Source: Brachypterus glaber (lineage: Eukaryota > Arthropoda > Insecta > Coleoptera > Kateretidae). From it: DNA of 64,000 nt. The stretch is from positions 71,250,095 to 71,314,094 of the forward strand of contig OY294044.1 of NCBI GenBank assembly GCA_958510825.1, read 5' to 3'. How positions within the stretch are numbered: position 1 is the first letter of the stretch; every line of letters starts with the position of its first letter. The position numbers and the translations under genes were made by a program. This document shows positions 44,631 through 56,284 of this stretch, piece after piece. Below the pieces are notes generated by a model. The model searched no databases, was not told the DNA's origin, and was given only the letters and a program-made list of their open reading frames with translations.

Positions 44631-45714
44631 AAAAATAATGTAATTCAAAAAAGGTACCGTCTATAGTCTTCTCGCGGCTGTGAAGTCTATCAGAGAATCT
44701 TGTCTTGATAGGGGCTATAAATTGCTTATCATCTGTACGTTGACATTAATTACTAGTATACTACAAGTTATAATTGTGTTTTCACAAAATAATGATTAAA
44801 CATAATTATTATCTATTCCAATTCAGAAAACTAGAATTAACTAGAGTACCTTAATGTGACGCTTTCTGTTAATAAGGTACTCGGTAAGTTATTTTTATAG
44901 TATACTGGGAGGAAAGTAAAAAATTTTCCTGTTGAGAGTTTTGGACGAGTGGAGCGAGTATGGCGACAACAAATGAGATACGAAATGTAAATTTGACTCC
45001 ATACTATTTTTTCTTTAACTGTTTTAAATTATATATTTTTATTTTGCCAAATTCAATTTTTAGGCTCATTTTCCAAGAAGTTGTCAAATTGCTTTTGGTT
45101 AAAATGTTTCATCTTATTTCGTATATGGCCTAAATTTATTAAACATTGCGAAAAATTATACAATTATACACTACACAGGGTTATTCAGAAATAGAGCCAT
45201 TAAAAAAAATCAGGAATCCTGATGGTTCCAGAAATCGATTTCAAGAGTTAAAAAAAAAATAAAAAATCAAAAATTTAATTAAAAAAAAAACATATCTTTT
45301 TTCCAGGCTGCCAAATTTACCAAGGTTAAAATGACAACAATGTATTTTTCCTACGACCTAGTTAGTAGTTAGTGCCTATTTTCTACCCGTTGCCTATGAC
45401 AACGGTTGGGAAGTGACTGATTTTACGTATCTGCTGTCAGAAAATTAGTAAACGTCATTAAGCATCTCGACGCAAACCCTTTCAGTGAACATTAGGGTGT
45501 CGTGAAAAAGGTACTTTTTTGAAATAAAAAATGCATGGGTCCGAAAAATGTTGTAAACCTTGGTGGTACTCCGTTAAAAAAAAATAAGCATCCTGGCTTA
45601 ACATCTTTTTGCCCCTGAAACTTTCTGAAAGTTGTGAAATTTAAGTCAAATATTGAGTTCAATGTGTTTAATCCTAGGTTTATGTAGACCTAGTATGGTA
45701 TATTTGAAAGTAGT
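44631..45714. other. Non-coding stretch, partly family-B-like
   Basis: GGGTTATTCAGAAATAGAGCC near 45178 matches 13198-13220. Nothing codes for protein. Confidence 0.5.
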
Positions 45715-46055
45715 AATTATACACGGTGTATTTGAAATAGGGTTCGAAATTTGAAGGCGTGATTCTACATCAGAAAATATGACAAAAAGTTCCTATAGAC
45801 ATATGCGTTGTAATGGAGCTACACCCCTTTGAAAGTGGCTAAAAAAATCGATTTTTATTTAATAACTCGGGAACCATTAAAGATATAGCAACGAGGTTTT
45901 GCACGTGAACTAATCTTAATAAGGCTCATCTTCGTATGTTATTTTTATGTACTTATTTTTAACAGGGGCGTGCGAAACGGGGGATCCATATCAGTTTTTT
46001 GTCCCGAACTTTTTTCTGTGTGACTTTTTTGTAATTTTATTTTTGGTATATGATT
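45715..46055 (+). repeat. Dispersed repeat family B, well-preserved copy
   Basis: Shares GTGAACTAATCTTAATAAGG, CATCTTCGTATGTTATTTT, GGGGCGTGCGAAACGGGGG and TTTTTTCTGTGTGACTTTTT with 63870-64000. It also shares AGCTACACCCCTTTGAAAGTG and TTGCACGTGAACTAA with the 63190-63290 block. This copy is not interrupted at the point where the 63-kb copy holds an insertion. Confidence 0.85.
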
Positions 46056-46077
46056 CCCAGTAATCGGAATAAACTCA

Positions 46078-46210
46078 GTTATGACTCATCAGCGTTGAAA
46101 ATAAACACAGAAACATAGGCTTACGGAATAATTTTTCCGAATTATGAGGGAAATTTTTATAAAGGTCACTAAATCGAAACATTTGACGACTAATTTGTTA
46201 TTAATTATAA

Positions 46211-46255
<45 letters not shown>

Positions 46256-46395
46256 TTTTTCGAAGAAAATAAAAATGTAAATCTTTAAAACCTCGCGTCA
46301 ACGCTAGAATCGACGCGGCGCCTAAAGGTTGTAACACTGTAGGACTAACCGTTTTCGAGAAACATTAATTATTTATTATTAATTAATTATTGGCA
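46078..46395 (-). repeat. Dispersed repeat, copy 2 of an inverted pair
   Basis: Reverse complement of 39640-39995. It contains a (TA)n run at about 46213-46249 that is only a few units long in the partner. Confidence 0.85.
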
Positions 46396-46407
46396 CCCTA
46401 ATATACA

Positions 46408-46953
46408 TATGAGGAGTGCCGGGACAAAACCCGGACATCTGCATTAAAAAAAATGAGTTATTAATAGTTTAGGCACTGGTGGGGACTAATAAATAATTCT
46501 GCAAAAGAAATTATGCCAAAAGGCACTTTAAGTATTTTTAATTTAGATTTAAAATACTGCTGCCGCATCAAAACCCGCCATCTGCACCAAAAATGCAAAA
46601 CTAGATCATCTGCACTTGGGTTAAGTAGCTTTGTATTAAGCAAGAAATAATTACATAATTGCTAATTTTAGATTATAAAATGGGTCCTGGAGTTCTGTAT
46701 TGCTGTTTTGCTTTCCCTACTTAAGCTGAGGAAATGCATTGGTTTAATAAATTAATCAAACTAAAAAATATTTTTTCACAAAAATTTAAAAATTTCTGTA
46801 TAGCTGTTTTTAAGGTTGCTGAAATTAAATCTGATAATAAAAAAAATTCAATAACCCACAAAATTAATTTCTGTGCCGTTTAGAAATTATTACTTTTTCT
46901 TCTGAAAAATGTGATTTGGTGCGGATGGCGGCTTTTGTCCGGCACTTCTCATA
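46408..46953. mobile_element. Inverted-repeat element with TATGAGRAGTGCCGG ends
   Basis: The left end is TATGAGGAGTGCCGGGACAA then AACCCGGACATCTGCA. The right end, inverted, is TATGAGAAGTGCCGGACAAA then AGCCGCCATCCGCACC. A third partial copy (AAACCCGCCATCTGCACC) lies inside near 46570. TA occurs at both borders. The interior is non-coding. Confidence 0.7.
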
Positions 46954-47885
46954 TATCGGATTCATGTGCAATATTTTAATGAACTTGATTAATTTTTACA
47001 TTATATTTTCAACAAAAACAAAAATAAAAGATTATAAAAATATACCATTTCATTTATAAACGCAAGCGAGAGGGTTTTTCATTTTTTTTTTAATTACCGC
47101 TGTATTGATATTGTGCCTACTGCCAAACAAAAGACGTATTATTTATGTGCCAGGTACATTGTACTTATCTTAAAAATATAAATGAAATGTTTGAACTCTT
47201 GTTTAATAATACAAGCCTTGAAGATCCCTAATGTTTTGCATTCCACAGTATACTCTTGCCAGTGGAACTTACATTTGATAACAGATTAAAAGGTAGGTAA
47301 TATTATATTACATACCGAGGTGGAAACTGTTTTATTTCCTGAGAGAAATTTCGGAGGAGCGTAGTGTAGCGTAGCTCTAAGGTTTGCTAATTCCCGAAGG
47401 ACAAATGAAATGTTGATCCGAGGTTTGTATACTATTTTATTCACAACCATACCGTTTTTATTTACAATCGTTTGCCTTCTTTCCCACTACGAAATCTGAA
47501 TTTTGACGCCATATTGAAAAGTTTAGTTGCAATGAAGTTATAAATGTTGCTTTTTGAATATAGAATACTAAATAGAAATCACAAAACTTTTTTTTTGTTA
47601 ATTAACAATCTTAAAACATTTATTAATTTAAACTTGGTAAAATACAACTCCTTCTACACAGTCAAAAAAAGTTGGGGACAGCCAGTCTGTTCACATTTTT
47701 TAAAATTCAGAATTTGTTTAGAATAATTTTTGGTATAAAAATATTTGATCTCAGATTAAAATTGATAATTTTGAATATTTTTAACTAAATTTATAATTCC
47801 TGTTATTTCTTTTAGACATACGACGCGCTTTTTCATACATTATTATAGTCACGTGACGTGCCTGGAAGATTAACAGAGGTATACT
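46954..47885. other. Non-coding stretch, no gene recognised
   Basis: A slightly GC-richer patch lies near 47345-47385 (GGAGGAGCGTAGTGTAGCGT). The 60-codon plus-strand frame at 47544-47726 has no recognisable feature. Confidence 0.5.
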
Positions 47886-48149
47886 CAAGGCCAGATTTCC
47901 CATTGTGAAATACTAGGCATCTTTTTTTATTATCGAGTATCTAAGACTAAAATTTAAATTTTACTTATTTGTTACTATTATTTAACTTGATTGTTAATTA
48001 ATTTTTTTTTAATTAATATGTATATTTCTATTAATTTTATTGTAAAATAAATCTGTATCTAATAAAAAAAATTTAAATCCATATTGGTAATGTTTTTAAT
48101 AGGGGTGGCATTGTATCTAATGCCGCGGAGCGCCGGCCATCTGGCCCTG
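47886..48149. mobile_element. 264-bp hAT-like MITE with 8-bp target duplication
   Basis: The ends are CAAGGCCAGATTTCCCA and, inverted, CAGGGCCAGATGGCCGG. The flanks are GGTATACT (47878-47885) and GGTATGCT (48150-48157), matching at 7 of 8 positions. The CAGGGCC-type end with an 8-bp duplication fits hAT. The interior is AT-rich and non-coding. Confidence 0.8.
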
Positions 48150-48157
48150 GGTATGCT

Positions 48158-49043
48158 ATTCTGCGTGTATGGCTGCGAAGATTAAAAATAAACATACAAT
48201 CCACACAAAAAGATTTTTTAAATTTATTTTATTTTTTGTATCTGGGGTTATTTTTGTAGTTAATATGCAATATACGAAAATATACGTTTTTTTACAATGG
48301 TTTCGCTTGCCCTAAATATTTTAATAAAGCAAAAATTAATTACAGAAAATTTGGTTATGGTATATGATTTTAATGGCATGAAAAATAAATCAGTGGTAAA
48401 CTTTTCAACAAATATGCTTATATAGTTACTTTACTGAAACAATAAAATTAAAAAAGTCCAAACCCCAATTATCTTTTTTTTATAATTATTAATTTATACC
48501 TAACATATAATGTTAGGTACACTTACTAAAGATACATATTTTTTTTAGTAAGTAACAAAGTGTTTTAGATTATTGACAAAGACATTTGAATCGTAAGTCT
48601 AACGTTTTATTTAAATATTAACAACATACAGGATACACAGTGCTGATGATTCAGAAAAAGGATGAAATGGTACTATTCACTGTTTCCTGTCCATCTGATT
48701 TTAACGACAGATAGATAACATTCTTATACAACAATTAAGCTTTATAATTGACTCGAATCAATCAAACAAAAATATTGAGAATAGTTTATTTACCTGCAAT
48801 ATAATTAATTAGAAAATTGACTTTATTTATGGATTTATGGATTCATTGTCATGTCGTTTCTAAAAATATTTATTTTATCAAAATTAAATTAATTATGGCC
48901 TAAAAAGTATTTTCTGTAAACTAAGAAGAAGGAATAGTGAAGAAATGGAGATATGATCTAAAATCCTATTGAAAAATTTACAGTGATTGAAATCTACTTC
49001 TGCGATATGTTCCTGTTTGTATATTTATTTGTTGTCAAAATTA
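48158..49043. other. Non-coding stretch, no gene recognised
   Basis: A+T-rich sequence. A short inverted pair TACCTAACAT/ATGTTAGGTA lies near 48494-48520. No coding support. Confidence 0.5.
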
Positions 49044-49134
49044 ATGGAGAGCCCCTAGCACAAGCATAAAGCTTATTTGGGGCTCTCCATGCCTCTGTGT
49101 AACTGCTCTAAAATAAATAAATAAATAAATAAAT
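49044..49134 (-). mobile_element. Hairpin plus (TAAA)n run, possible short retroposon
   Basis: ATGGAGAGCCCC and GGGGCTCTCCAT form a perfect 12-bp stem (49044-49055, 49079-49090), followed after GCCTCTGTGTAACTGCTCTA by five AAAT units. It could be the 3' end of a small retroposon with a tetranucleotide tail, or a chance hairpin beside a microsatellite. The strand is uncertain. Confidence 0.4.
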
Positions 49135-49599
49135 TGTAGTCGTTGTCCCTTATTTTGTTATACTTTTTAATTGTGATGACTAAAATTATATTTGCCAAAT
49201 ATATTTTTTTCTCGGTATATATTGTGGAATTCAAAGTATTAGAAATCTTCAGAACTGTTATTGTTAATGTATAAAGTATTTTCTTTGAGCAGCTCATTAA
49301 TTTTACTCCCAACGAGGTAATTTTGGAAAAAAAATTCATTTGTTGTACTTCATAAATCACAAAAACATTCCTGAATTAAAATTTAATTCAATTGAGAAAC
49401 CTTACAAGAAAATAAAAAATATATCCAGTAACTAAGATAAATGACTAAATAAGCTGTGAATGTATTCAAATGAAAGTGTTTTTGATAAATTGCAAATATT
49501 ACATAATCAAGCAGTGAGATTCGATTTAAGTTTAGATAAATATATTATACTATCCGAATACCCGTGCGCTGCATAGGGCATTATGATTAACAATATTTA

Positions 49600-50330
49600 C
49601 CACCTTGGGGGTCGAATATCGAAAATTCCTATCTTTTCGATTTAAATAAAGAATATTTTTGCCAAATATTGAGATTATAGATTAACAGTTCTTTGAGATA
49701 CGCACACTTTTCAAAAAAGGGTTATATTTACAAAATTTATCACTTAGGGAACGTTCAAGTATTACGTAACGCTCCTACGGGGGGTGGGGATCATTTTGGA
49801 GTGTTACGGCCATGTTAATGGTATAGGAAAATAGCGTTACAGGGGGGAGTGGGGGTCCAAAATGATCAAAATTTGCGTTACGTAATACTTAAACGTTTCC
49901 TTACTACTTAAATATCACGATTTTTACCAGCTTGGGGTTAAATATAAAAAAATCCTGAAACACCTGTCTTTTCGATTTCGATAAAGAACATTTTTGCCAA
50001 ATATGAAGATTCTAGATAAAGGGGCCTCTGAGATACCCACACTTTTAAAATAACCTTTCAACCCCCGTTTGACCCCCTTAAGGGTTCAATTTCAAGAAAT
50101 CCTTTCTTATTGGGTGCTTACATCATAAAAGAAATAAACTTTTTAAATTTCAAGTCTCTATAGGTCCAGAGGTTTGGGCTGGGCGCTGATTGCCGTTTCA
50201 CCCCCTTAAGGGTTGAATTTCGAAAAATCCTTTCTTAGTGGATGAAAGAAATAAACTTTTCAAATTTTCTAGGTCCAGGGTTTGGACTGTGCGTTGATTG
50301 CTGAAGTGAGTCAGCATTTTATATAATAGA
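49600..50330 (+). repeat. Dispersed repeat with duplicated 'CCCCCTTAAGGGTT' modules
   Basis: Two related halves. CTTTTCGATTTAAATAAAGAA and CTTTTCGATTTCGATAAAGAA, each with TTTTTGCCAAATAT, start them. ACCCCCTTAAGGGTT-(C/G)AATTTC then AATCCTTTCTTA then AAGAAATAAACTTTT occurs twice (near 50072 and 50198). It ends GCGTTGATTGCTGAAGTGAG. I recall very similar text as a common repeat in insect genomes, but no search was run. The small element at 49747-49900 is inserted in it. Confidence 0.75.
49747..49900. mobile_element. 154-bp PIF/Harbinger-like MITE, TTA target duplication
   Basis: The ends are GGGAACGTTCAAGTATTACG and, inverted, GGAAACGTTTAAGTATTACG. TTA flanks both sides (49744-49746, 49901-49903). 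The interior has a second inverted pair (GGATCATTTTGGA against TCCAAAATGATC) plus AGTGTTACGGCC. The 83-bp element at 14223 keeps one of these internal modules, so it is a deletion derivative or sibling. Confidence 0.85.
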
Positions 50331-50914
50331 TTATTATATATTACTATAAGTATAATGTTAAAAAAATTGGACTGGTTAAATGTTAATATATTATATATCT
50401 TATAAAGTTTTAAGTTTATGTTTTCATTTAAAAAATAAAAAAAATCTTCCTGAATGCCTAAAATCGTTTATAAATTGGATGTAGATATGCAAAAAGGAAC
50501 CAAGCGACATTAAGATATTTTTGAGAAAATGAGGTTTAAAGTTTTTGCAGCATAATAAAATCTACAAAAAAAATAAAAATTTTGTAAACTCGTCATCTAA
50601 TCCTTCTGCTAAATAAAAAAGTTAATTATTGTTAAAAAATAATAAAAAAGGTGTACTTAGGTTTTGTATTGATCGATAGGAATTAATTTTATTTTGATAC
50701 CTTCCTTGTTTATTTCTTTTTCATACACTTAATATTTCAAATAATACTTACATGTTCATCACTACTCTTTAACAATTCCAAAAAGAATTGAAAAGTTTTG
50801 AAGCTTACCTAAAAGAAGAGAGAAATACATAAGTCAAGATTTTATAATATAAATATAGAATATTATTTATTGAAGATGGTAAATGTGTTTTTACAAATGT
50901 TTAAGTAACTTATT
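50331..50914. other. Non-coding stretch, no gene recognised
   Basis: AT-rich with no open frame or clear repeat structure. Confidence 0.5.
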
Positions 50915-51537
50915 TTTTTCTACGACTGCTTTAAAATGTAGGCAAACACACACACACTTTTCAAACACAGAATATATCCATTCTAGCTCTAGGTACGGTA
51001 TGAATATTCCGTATCAAGTGTTAGAATGAGCACATCTCTTGTTTATAAAAGTAAAGAAAACTGTAGCAAAATTAGCAAAAATATGTATATATTTACCATG
51101 AAATATTGAATAATTTAATGCAATTTAAAGTGTTGCGTTAAAATTACAAAAAGTTAGTTTTTCTTAATATTTGACCAGTTTTTTATCAATTTAGTTCAAA
51201 AAAAATAAAACTGCTTCATCTATTGTTAAATATTTAAACCTGATATCTATCAAAACAATCTGACATAACCTTCAATTTTTTTATAATTTGTAAATATGTG
51301 CTAAAATTAAATAAAAATCTTTTTTAAGTACTGATTTGATAAAATTATTAAATAACATTAATAGCTTTATTTAAAAATATGTGTTTTGTTGTATTACAAT
51401 TTCGAGTCACAAAAAACATTGTTTTTAACCTTGTCCGCAGTTTAAAGCCATACAGTGTTTCATATTTGCAGTCGAAGAAAAAGTAGTCTACAACACGTAT
51501 GGAATAGTCATTCCATACTAGTTATAGAATATACTAT
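50915..51537 (+). repeat. Dispersed ~650-bp hairpin repeat (copy C, hairpin loop deleted)
   Basis: Matches copy B from TTTCTACGACTGCTTTA onward. At the 3' end the two arms are directly joined: CACGTATGGAATAGTCATTC runs into CATACTAGTTATAGAATATA, with the whole GC-rich centre of copies A and B gone. What remains is a shorter symmetric palindrome. A 107-codon open frame starting in it (51455-51778) extends into unrelated DNA and is not supported. Confidence 0.8.
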
Positions 51538-52000
51538 TCTATACGCTACACAAAATTTCCCAAAAACATGTAAAAACCTAAATATTAAATATTTATCCTT
51601 CAGGCCTAGAAACGAGTATCTTGATTTAAGTTACAAAGGCAACAAAAATTTTCTCCAACTGGGACCAGATACTACTTTAATTGCTAAGGTTTTTGTTGTG
51701 TTCTTGATAAATTTTATCTGTGCACTAGAGCGACAAGAATTGTTTCTGTCGAATTATACCGGAAAATTACAATTTTGAAAATAATTAAAACGGTTTTTCA
51801 ATCTCTGTTTGTTTAAACCGATAATCAGTTAAACTGCTGAAAAAAGCTGGAAATATGACGGCAAAAATAATTTAAATTAAAATTACTTAATCCTGATGGA
51901 ACATCAATAGAGTTTTTTATTAAATTGAAAAAAAAAAATGATAGAAATGCATGTTGTGGTAAATAAAACAGTACACCTTCGCCAAAATTGTAAATAAATT
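51538..52000. other. Non-coding stretch, no gene recognised
   Basis: Nothing beyond the chance open frame noted above. Confidence 0.5.
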
Positions 52001-52240
52001 ACACAGGCACACAAAAAAGAAAAAAGTCCGTTTCATCAGACGAGACAAACATTTATATACGTTTTCGGGGTCGCTGAATCCGAATCTGTGGTTGGTTTGA
52101 CTCGGTCAGATCGCATTTCATTGCTAACCTTAAAAAAATGATCAAATGTGTGACTGACCGAGTCAAACCAACGGATTTAGCGACCCCAAAACATATAGAA
52201 ATGTTGGCCTCAAAACTGACCTTTTCTTGTGTGCCTGTGT
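52001..52240. mobile_element. 240-bp foldback element with ACACAGGCACACAA ends
   Basis: The ends are ACACAGGCACACAAAAAAGA and, inverted, ACACAGGCACACAAGAAAAG. Inner arms pair GGTTGGTTTGACTCGGTCAG with CTGACCGAGTCAAACCAACG, and GGGGTCGC with GCGACCCC. It is a nearly complete palindrome around a ~35-nt centre. Confidence 0.85.
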
Positions 52241-52721
52241 TATTAGTATTTATGACCTAACCATTTTTATGCAAACATATCACAATGATGTAATTTCTCA
52301 AAAAATCTACTTCAAAACATCATGGTACTATTTGTGAAGAAACTCCTCGAAGCACAATTGTTCTTTTTCGTATCCCTGTGTGTCTCGCCTTGCCTTGCGA
52401 CTTGAGAACTAGACCTAATGTCTTTAGTAGCTTATTACTTTTAATGGGTATACAGATATAATAATATTATGAACGTTTCAGATATATTTATTTTTATCCT
52501 CAACACATACAAAAAATATTAAATAATAACGTATAATTTGTAATACTTTACTATTTTACTATTCCTCAAAACTACTTTTATTTAGCTTAACATATCGCCC
52601 AAACCGAAATGACTGATCGATTTCGTGGTTTTAGCACTCTTCAGATCCACATATCAGTATAAGGACAACTGTAAAAATCAAATCTTTTCCATATGCTAGG
52701 TGGAGTAGAAAAATTATTGTA

Positions 52722-53151
52722 TTTTAGTTAGTTAGTTTAGTTTAGTTAAGTTCAGTGCGGGGTACACGGCCCTCAACACCTGGTACCTAGGGACCTTTGT
52801 GTTAACCGCACAGATCTCCTCAATACATCCCTGTTTGTTTTATAAAGTTTAGGTACGGTTTCAGAAGAGTGTTCATGATCTCGTTTGGTTCCCAAAGTAC
52901 CTCCATCTTAGGCCTATTAGAGTTGGACATTCACATATGAGGTGGTAGGGCGCCTCGTCCCCTTCCACATATCTCCTGCACACGGGGCTCGTAGTCTGCC
53001 CCATTTGGTGTCGGTGCTTTTTCAGTAAGCAGGGCCTAGTTATTATACCCGTTATTGCTCTCAGTTGACTCCTGGATATGCCTAGAAGTAAGCTGGTACT
53101 TTTCTTGGTTGCCCCCCCCTAGAAAGAGTTTAGAGTGCCTCATTTTAGGTC
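52722..53151 (-). pseudogene. 5'-truncated, diverged copy of the 23.7-kb LINE family
   Basis: The reverse complement of this block follows 31165-31586 throughout: ORF2 C-terminus, 3' UTR and CTAAA-type tail (which appears at the left as TTAGTTAGTTTAGTTTAG). The insertion has a 13-bp duplication matching at 12 positions: AAAAATTATTGTA at 52709-52721 and AAAAATAATTGTA at 53152-53164. In the C-terminal finger the second cysteine codon is TAT (CRRC becomes CRRY), and other changes and a C-run are present, so it is an old dead copy. Confidence 0.9.
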
Positions 53152-53252
53152 AAAAATAATTGTAAGGAACAGCAATAACAGCGAGTCTGCTGCTAAAAGC
53201 AGAGACGGGATATATATCTGAAGAGCCGACTTATAATTAAGTGTTTGATATT

Positions 53253-53407
53253 TTAAATAATATGTTGATGAATTTGTCTAGTTTGTGTGTTTTGGTGGAT
53301 GGCAGTTCTGGGCATCAGATGAGAAGTTCCAGAATCCCAGCCTGCTAACCACTTAAACACTAGACAAAGTAACAAATAATCAAATGATTTAAAAAAATCA
53401 ACAATTA
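53253..53407. other. Non-coding flank of the CACTA-like element
   Basis: A minus-strand open frame across 53253-53624 runs into the element end and is not a gene. Confidence 0.4.
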
Positions 53408-55142
53408 CACTAGGCAACAAATCGCAACTTTTTATTTTGCCCCGATCGAGGGTGTAGAATCCGAATCTAAGCTTGGAAAAATTCCAGCACCTAAAATTTT
53501 TGAGATATAACTTCAGGAAATAATGACGTTTTTTTCGAAAATGTTTAAAAAAAACGAGTAGGATTTTGAAAATTTTTGGGTATATTAAAAAAAAATACGA
53601 GGAATTCAAAAATATATATGCCAAGGACCTACTGCCACAGTAAGTATGCGAAAAAAAAAGTCCAAATGAAAGTACAGACCTACTTAATTGTTCATTTGTG
53701 CAAAAACTATTAAATTTGTATAAAAATTTTATAGGACTTAATTTGTAGACTATAAAAACTATAAAATTCTCTACAAAAATATTTATACAAATATATTTTT
53801 ATTTTGCTTAGTTTGTTCGTAAAAAATAAATAAATGGAAAAGAAATAAAATTAAAGCACACTTTAGAAATCTTACGTTTAAAGATGAAGGGATTAATCTA
53901 CATACGGCTACAAGTATTTATAAAATGATCTGTCGTCCACTACTGAAATACAGCCACCCACTTTTTCTTAACTGCAACAACCCCGCAATTAACAACCTTA
54001 GAGTGGCAGAAACCTCAGCATTAAGAAAAATTACTAAAATCAGAAACCGCACTAATCCACTGCACAGACCATCCAATGCGTTACTGCTTGATTTGACAGT
54101 CACTACTTCAGTTACCACCCGCCTTCAAGAGCTTTCCAAGAAATTTGCGTTATCCGAGTTTAATCAATCCACATTAAGCAGCTTCTGTATCCCACGGAAC
54201 CAAAACCCTCCTCGTGCGAGATTTCCAGAAAGAACACTTTTCCAGATATTGAATGATCTCAAAAACTAAAGACTGTTATTAATATTTTTATTTATTTTTA
54301 CTAAATCCATTTTTTTATATACATTTTATTATTTATATTTTGTTAAAATTGATATATTTTAAATTTATTATATGTTATATGGGCTGAAGGATTTCGGTCA
54401 ATGGCCTTTTGTATAGATTATGCAATAAACGACATTATTATTATTATTAAAGCACACAGTGTAAACTTTTTTCCCGAGCTCAAAAAATATATTTTTCTTT
54501 TCAATTTAAAGGCGCAGAATCCAAATTTGACCTAAAAAAATCCAGCACGTCTTATTTTCTAAATTTTAGTAAAGGCAATTATGGCAATTTAAAAATAATT
54601 TTAAAAAATAAATATTGCCTATTTTTTGTCGTTTTTTTAATGGTTCTACATCATAAAAATGTTACTTTATTACATAAGAACCGTATTACGTAGCATATTT
54701 TTAGTTAATTTTTGACCCCCTAGTGATGATTTTTGACGATTTTTAGCATGAGTACGTGGCGATAAGCTTGTCCCCTTATGCACTCCTCTCCTTACCCTCC
54801 AACCCTACTTAGTTTTGTTACAGGATCAATTTTTTTTTAATATTTTTTTCCATAATATCTCTATTTATTCTACCTATGAATTTAAAGTTTCCATATTCTA
54901 AGTTGGATATTTTTTAACTAATATTGAGTCGCCGAATCCAAATTTGTCTTCAGAATATTTTTATCTCCCATGATTTTATAACAAAAGAGGGCTAAAATAA
55001 TGACTTTTTACCACTTTTATCTTATTTTTCTCAGAAACCTTAGGTAATAGAAATATTCTGAGGCCAGATCCGGTCTCAGCGACCCAAAATTAGTTAAAAA
55101 CCATATAACTCAAATCAGGGCAAGAAACCGTGTTGCCTAGTG
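53408..55142. mobile_element. CACTA-like non-autonomous element, TTA target duplication
   Basis: The ends are CACTAGGCAACAAATC and, inverted, CACTAGGCAACACGG, identical over 12 bases. TTA flanks both sides (53405-53407, 55143-55145). CACTA ends with a 3-bp duplication define the CACTA/EnSpm superfamily. The interior has no transposase and repeats a module (GAATCCGAATC near 53457, GAATCCAAATTTG near 54520 and 54935, GATCCGGTCTCAGCGACCC near 55065). A LINE fragment has inserted at 53862-54445. Confidence 0.7.
53862..54445 (+). pseudogene. 5'-truncated LINE (ORF2 C-terminus), nested insertion
   Basis: An exact 12-bp duplication ATTAAAGCACAC flanks it (53850-53861, 54446-54457). The frame is open from the 5' junction to TAA at 54267-54269: RNLTFKDEGINLHTATSIYK, then MICRPLLKYSHPLFLNCNNP, AETSALRKITKIRNRTNPLH and FPERTLFQILNDLKN. 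This is the standard post-reverse-transcriptase C-terminal region of CR1/Jockey-like LINEs. The 3' UTR ends in TTATTATTATT. The open frame and exact duplication mean insertion was recent; only the last ~135 codons were copied. Confidence 0.9.
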
Positions 55143-56284
55143 TTATTTATTCACTCGTCTTTAATATACATTTCTAAGAAAATGTTGCAGTATAAAGTGA
55201 AATTTCTTTTATATTTTTAGTATTCTAATTAAATCAAGTACTATAATATTACAAATATAAATCTTTATATTAAATTCTTTTTAAAAATAAACATTTCAAG
55301 TAACATTAGATTTTTAAAATAAATTTAACTTCAAAATCATCCTTTGAAGCTAGATTTTTATTAATTTATTTTTAAGTTATTAGGAATTTCACAAAATTTG
55401 TATACACATTTTAATACCTAATACTTGAGCTTTATATACATTTATTTTTAAAGCAAAATGAATAAAAATTGTAATCTTAAGAGTACAACATTATCGCTTA
55501 GAAAATATCTAAAGAAATTCAATTTAGTCCGTAAAAAGAAACCAGCAGTTAGTCCATATAAAAACTTGTATTTTCTTCGTAAAGGATAATAAATATAAAT
55601 AAAGAATACATCTGTCAGAATAATATAAACTGTATGTAATTTTATTTTGGACTAGACTGTGGCAGTAACTGAAATGTTTTTTTTAAAGCTATACATATTA
55701 GCATATTATTATAGCACTAGTTTACTAACTTTAACTTTTGTTTTGTATTCCAGATGCCTTTAGTGTTATATATTTTGGGATGCTTTAATGAAATAGTTTA
55801 CCAAAAAATTACAGAAATGGTTAACTACATGTGTTTTTTAAACAAATATTAGCAAAGCAATATAAAAAATATTTTTTCATTGGTTATTTCTTTATGCTGA
55901 ATCCAAATAAGTCAAGAAAATTATTCTATATTTCCTTTTTCATTATATTTCACTTCAAAATCTTTAAAATGAGTAAAAAAATAAAATTAAAAAAATATAT
56001 TCACCCCACTTTAACAGCGTTAACTAAATAAAAAATCCGAGGCTCTGTTGTCTTTAATATCTGTTTAGATTCTACTTTAAAATTTAAAATAAAATTAAAA
56101 AAAAAATCTATCAGTTAGATTTTTTAATCAACTTTTTTCTCTTAGTTTAACCTAAAACAACAAAAATTCGAAATATTTAATTAAAAGCAAAATATTATAT
56201 GAAAAGCTAATAAATTAAAAACCTTGTGCCATTACAAACAAATAATTTTGTTTTTTCATTATAAAAACTTATAAAATGGTACTA
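55143..56284. other. Non-coding stretch, no gene recognised
   Basis: Extremely A+T-rich. The frame at 55831-56031 is low-complexity Lys/Phe/Ile sequence and not credible as a protein. Confidence 0.5.

Noticed and set aside
53925..54269. Host gene of 114 residues
   Set aside because: It is the C-terminus of a LINE ORF2 between exact 12-bp target duplications.
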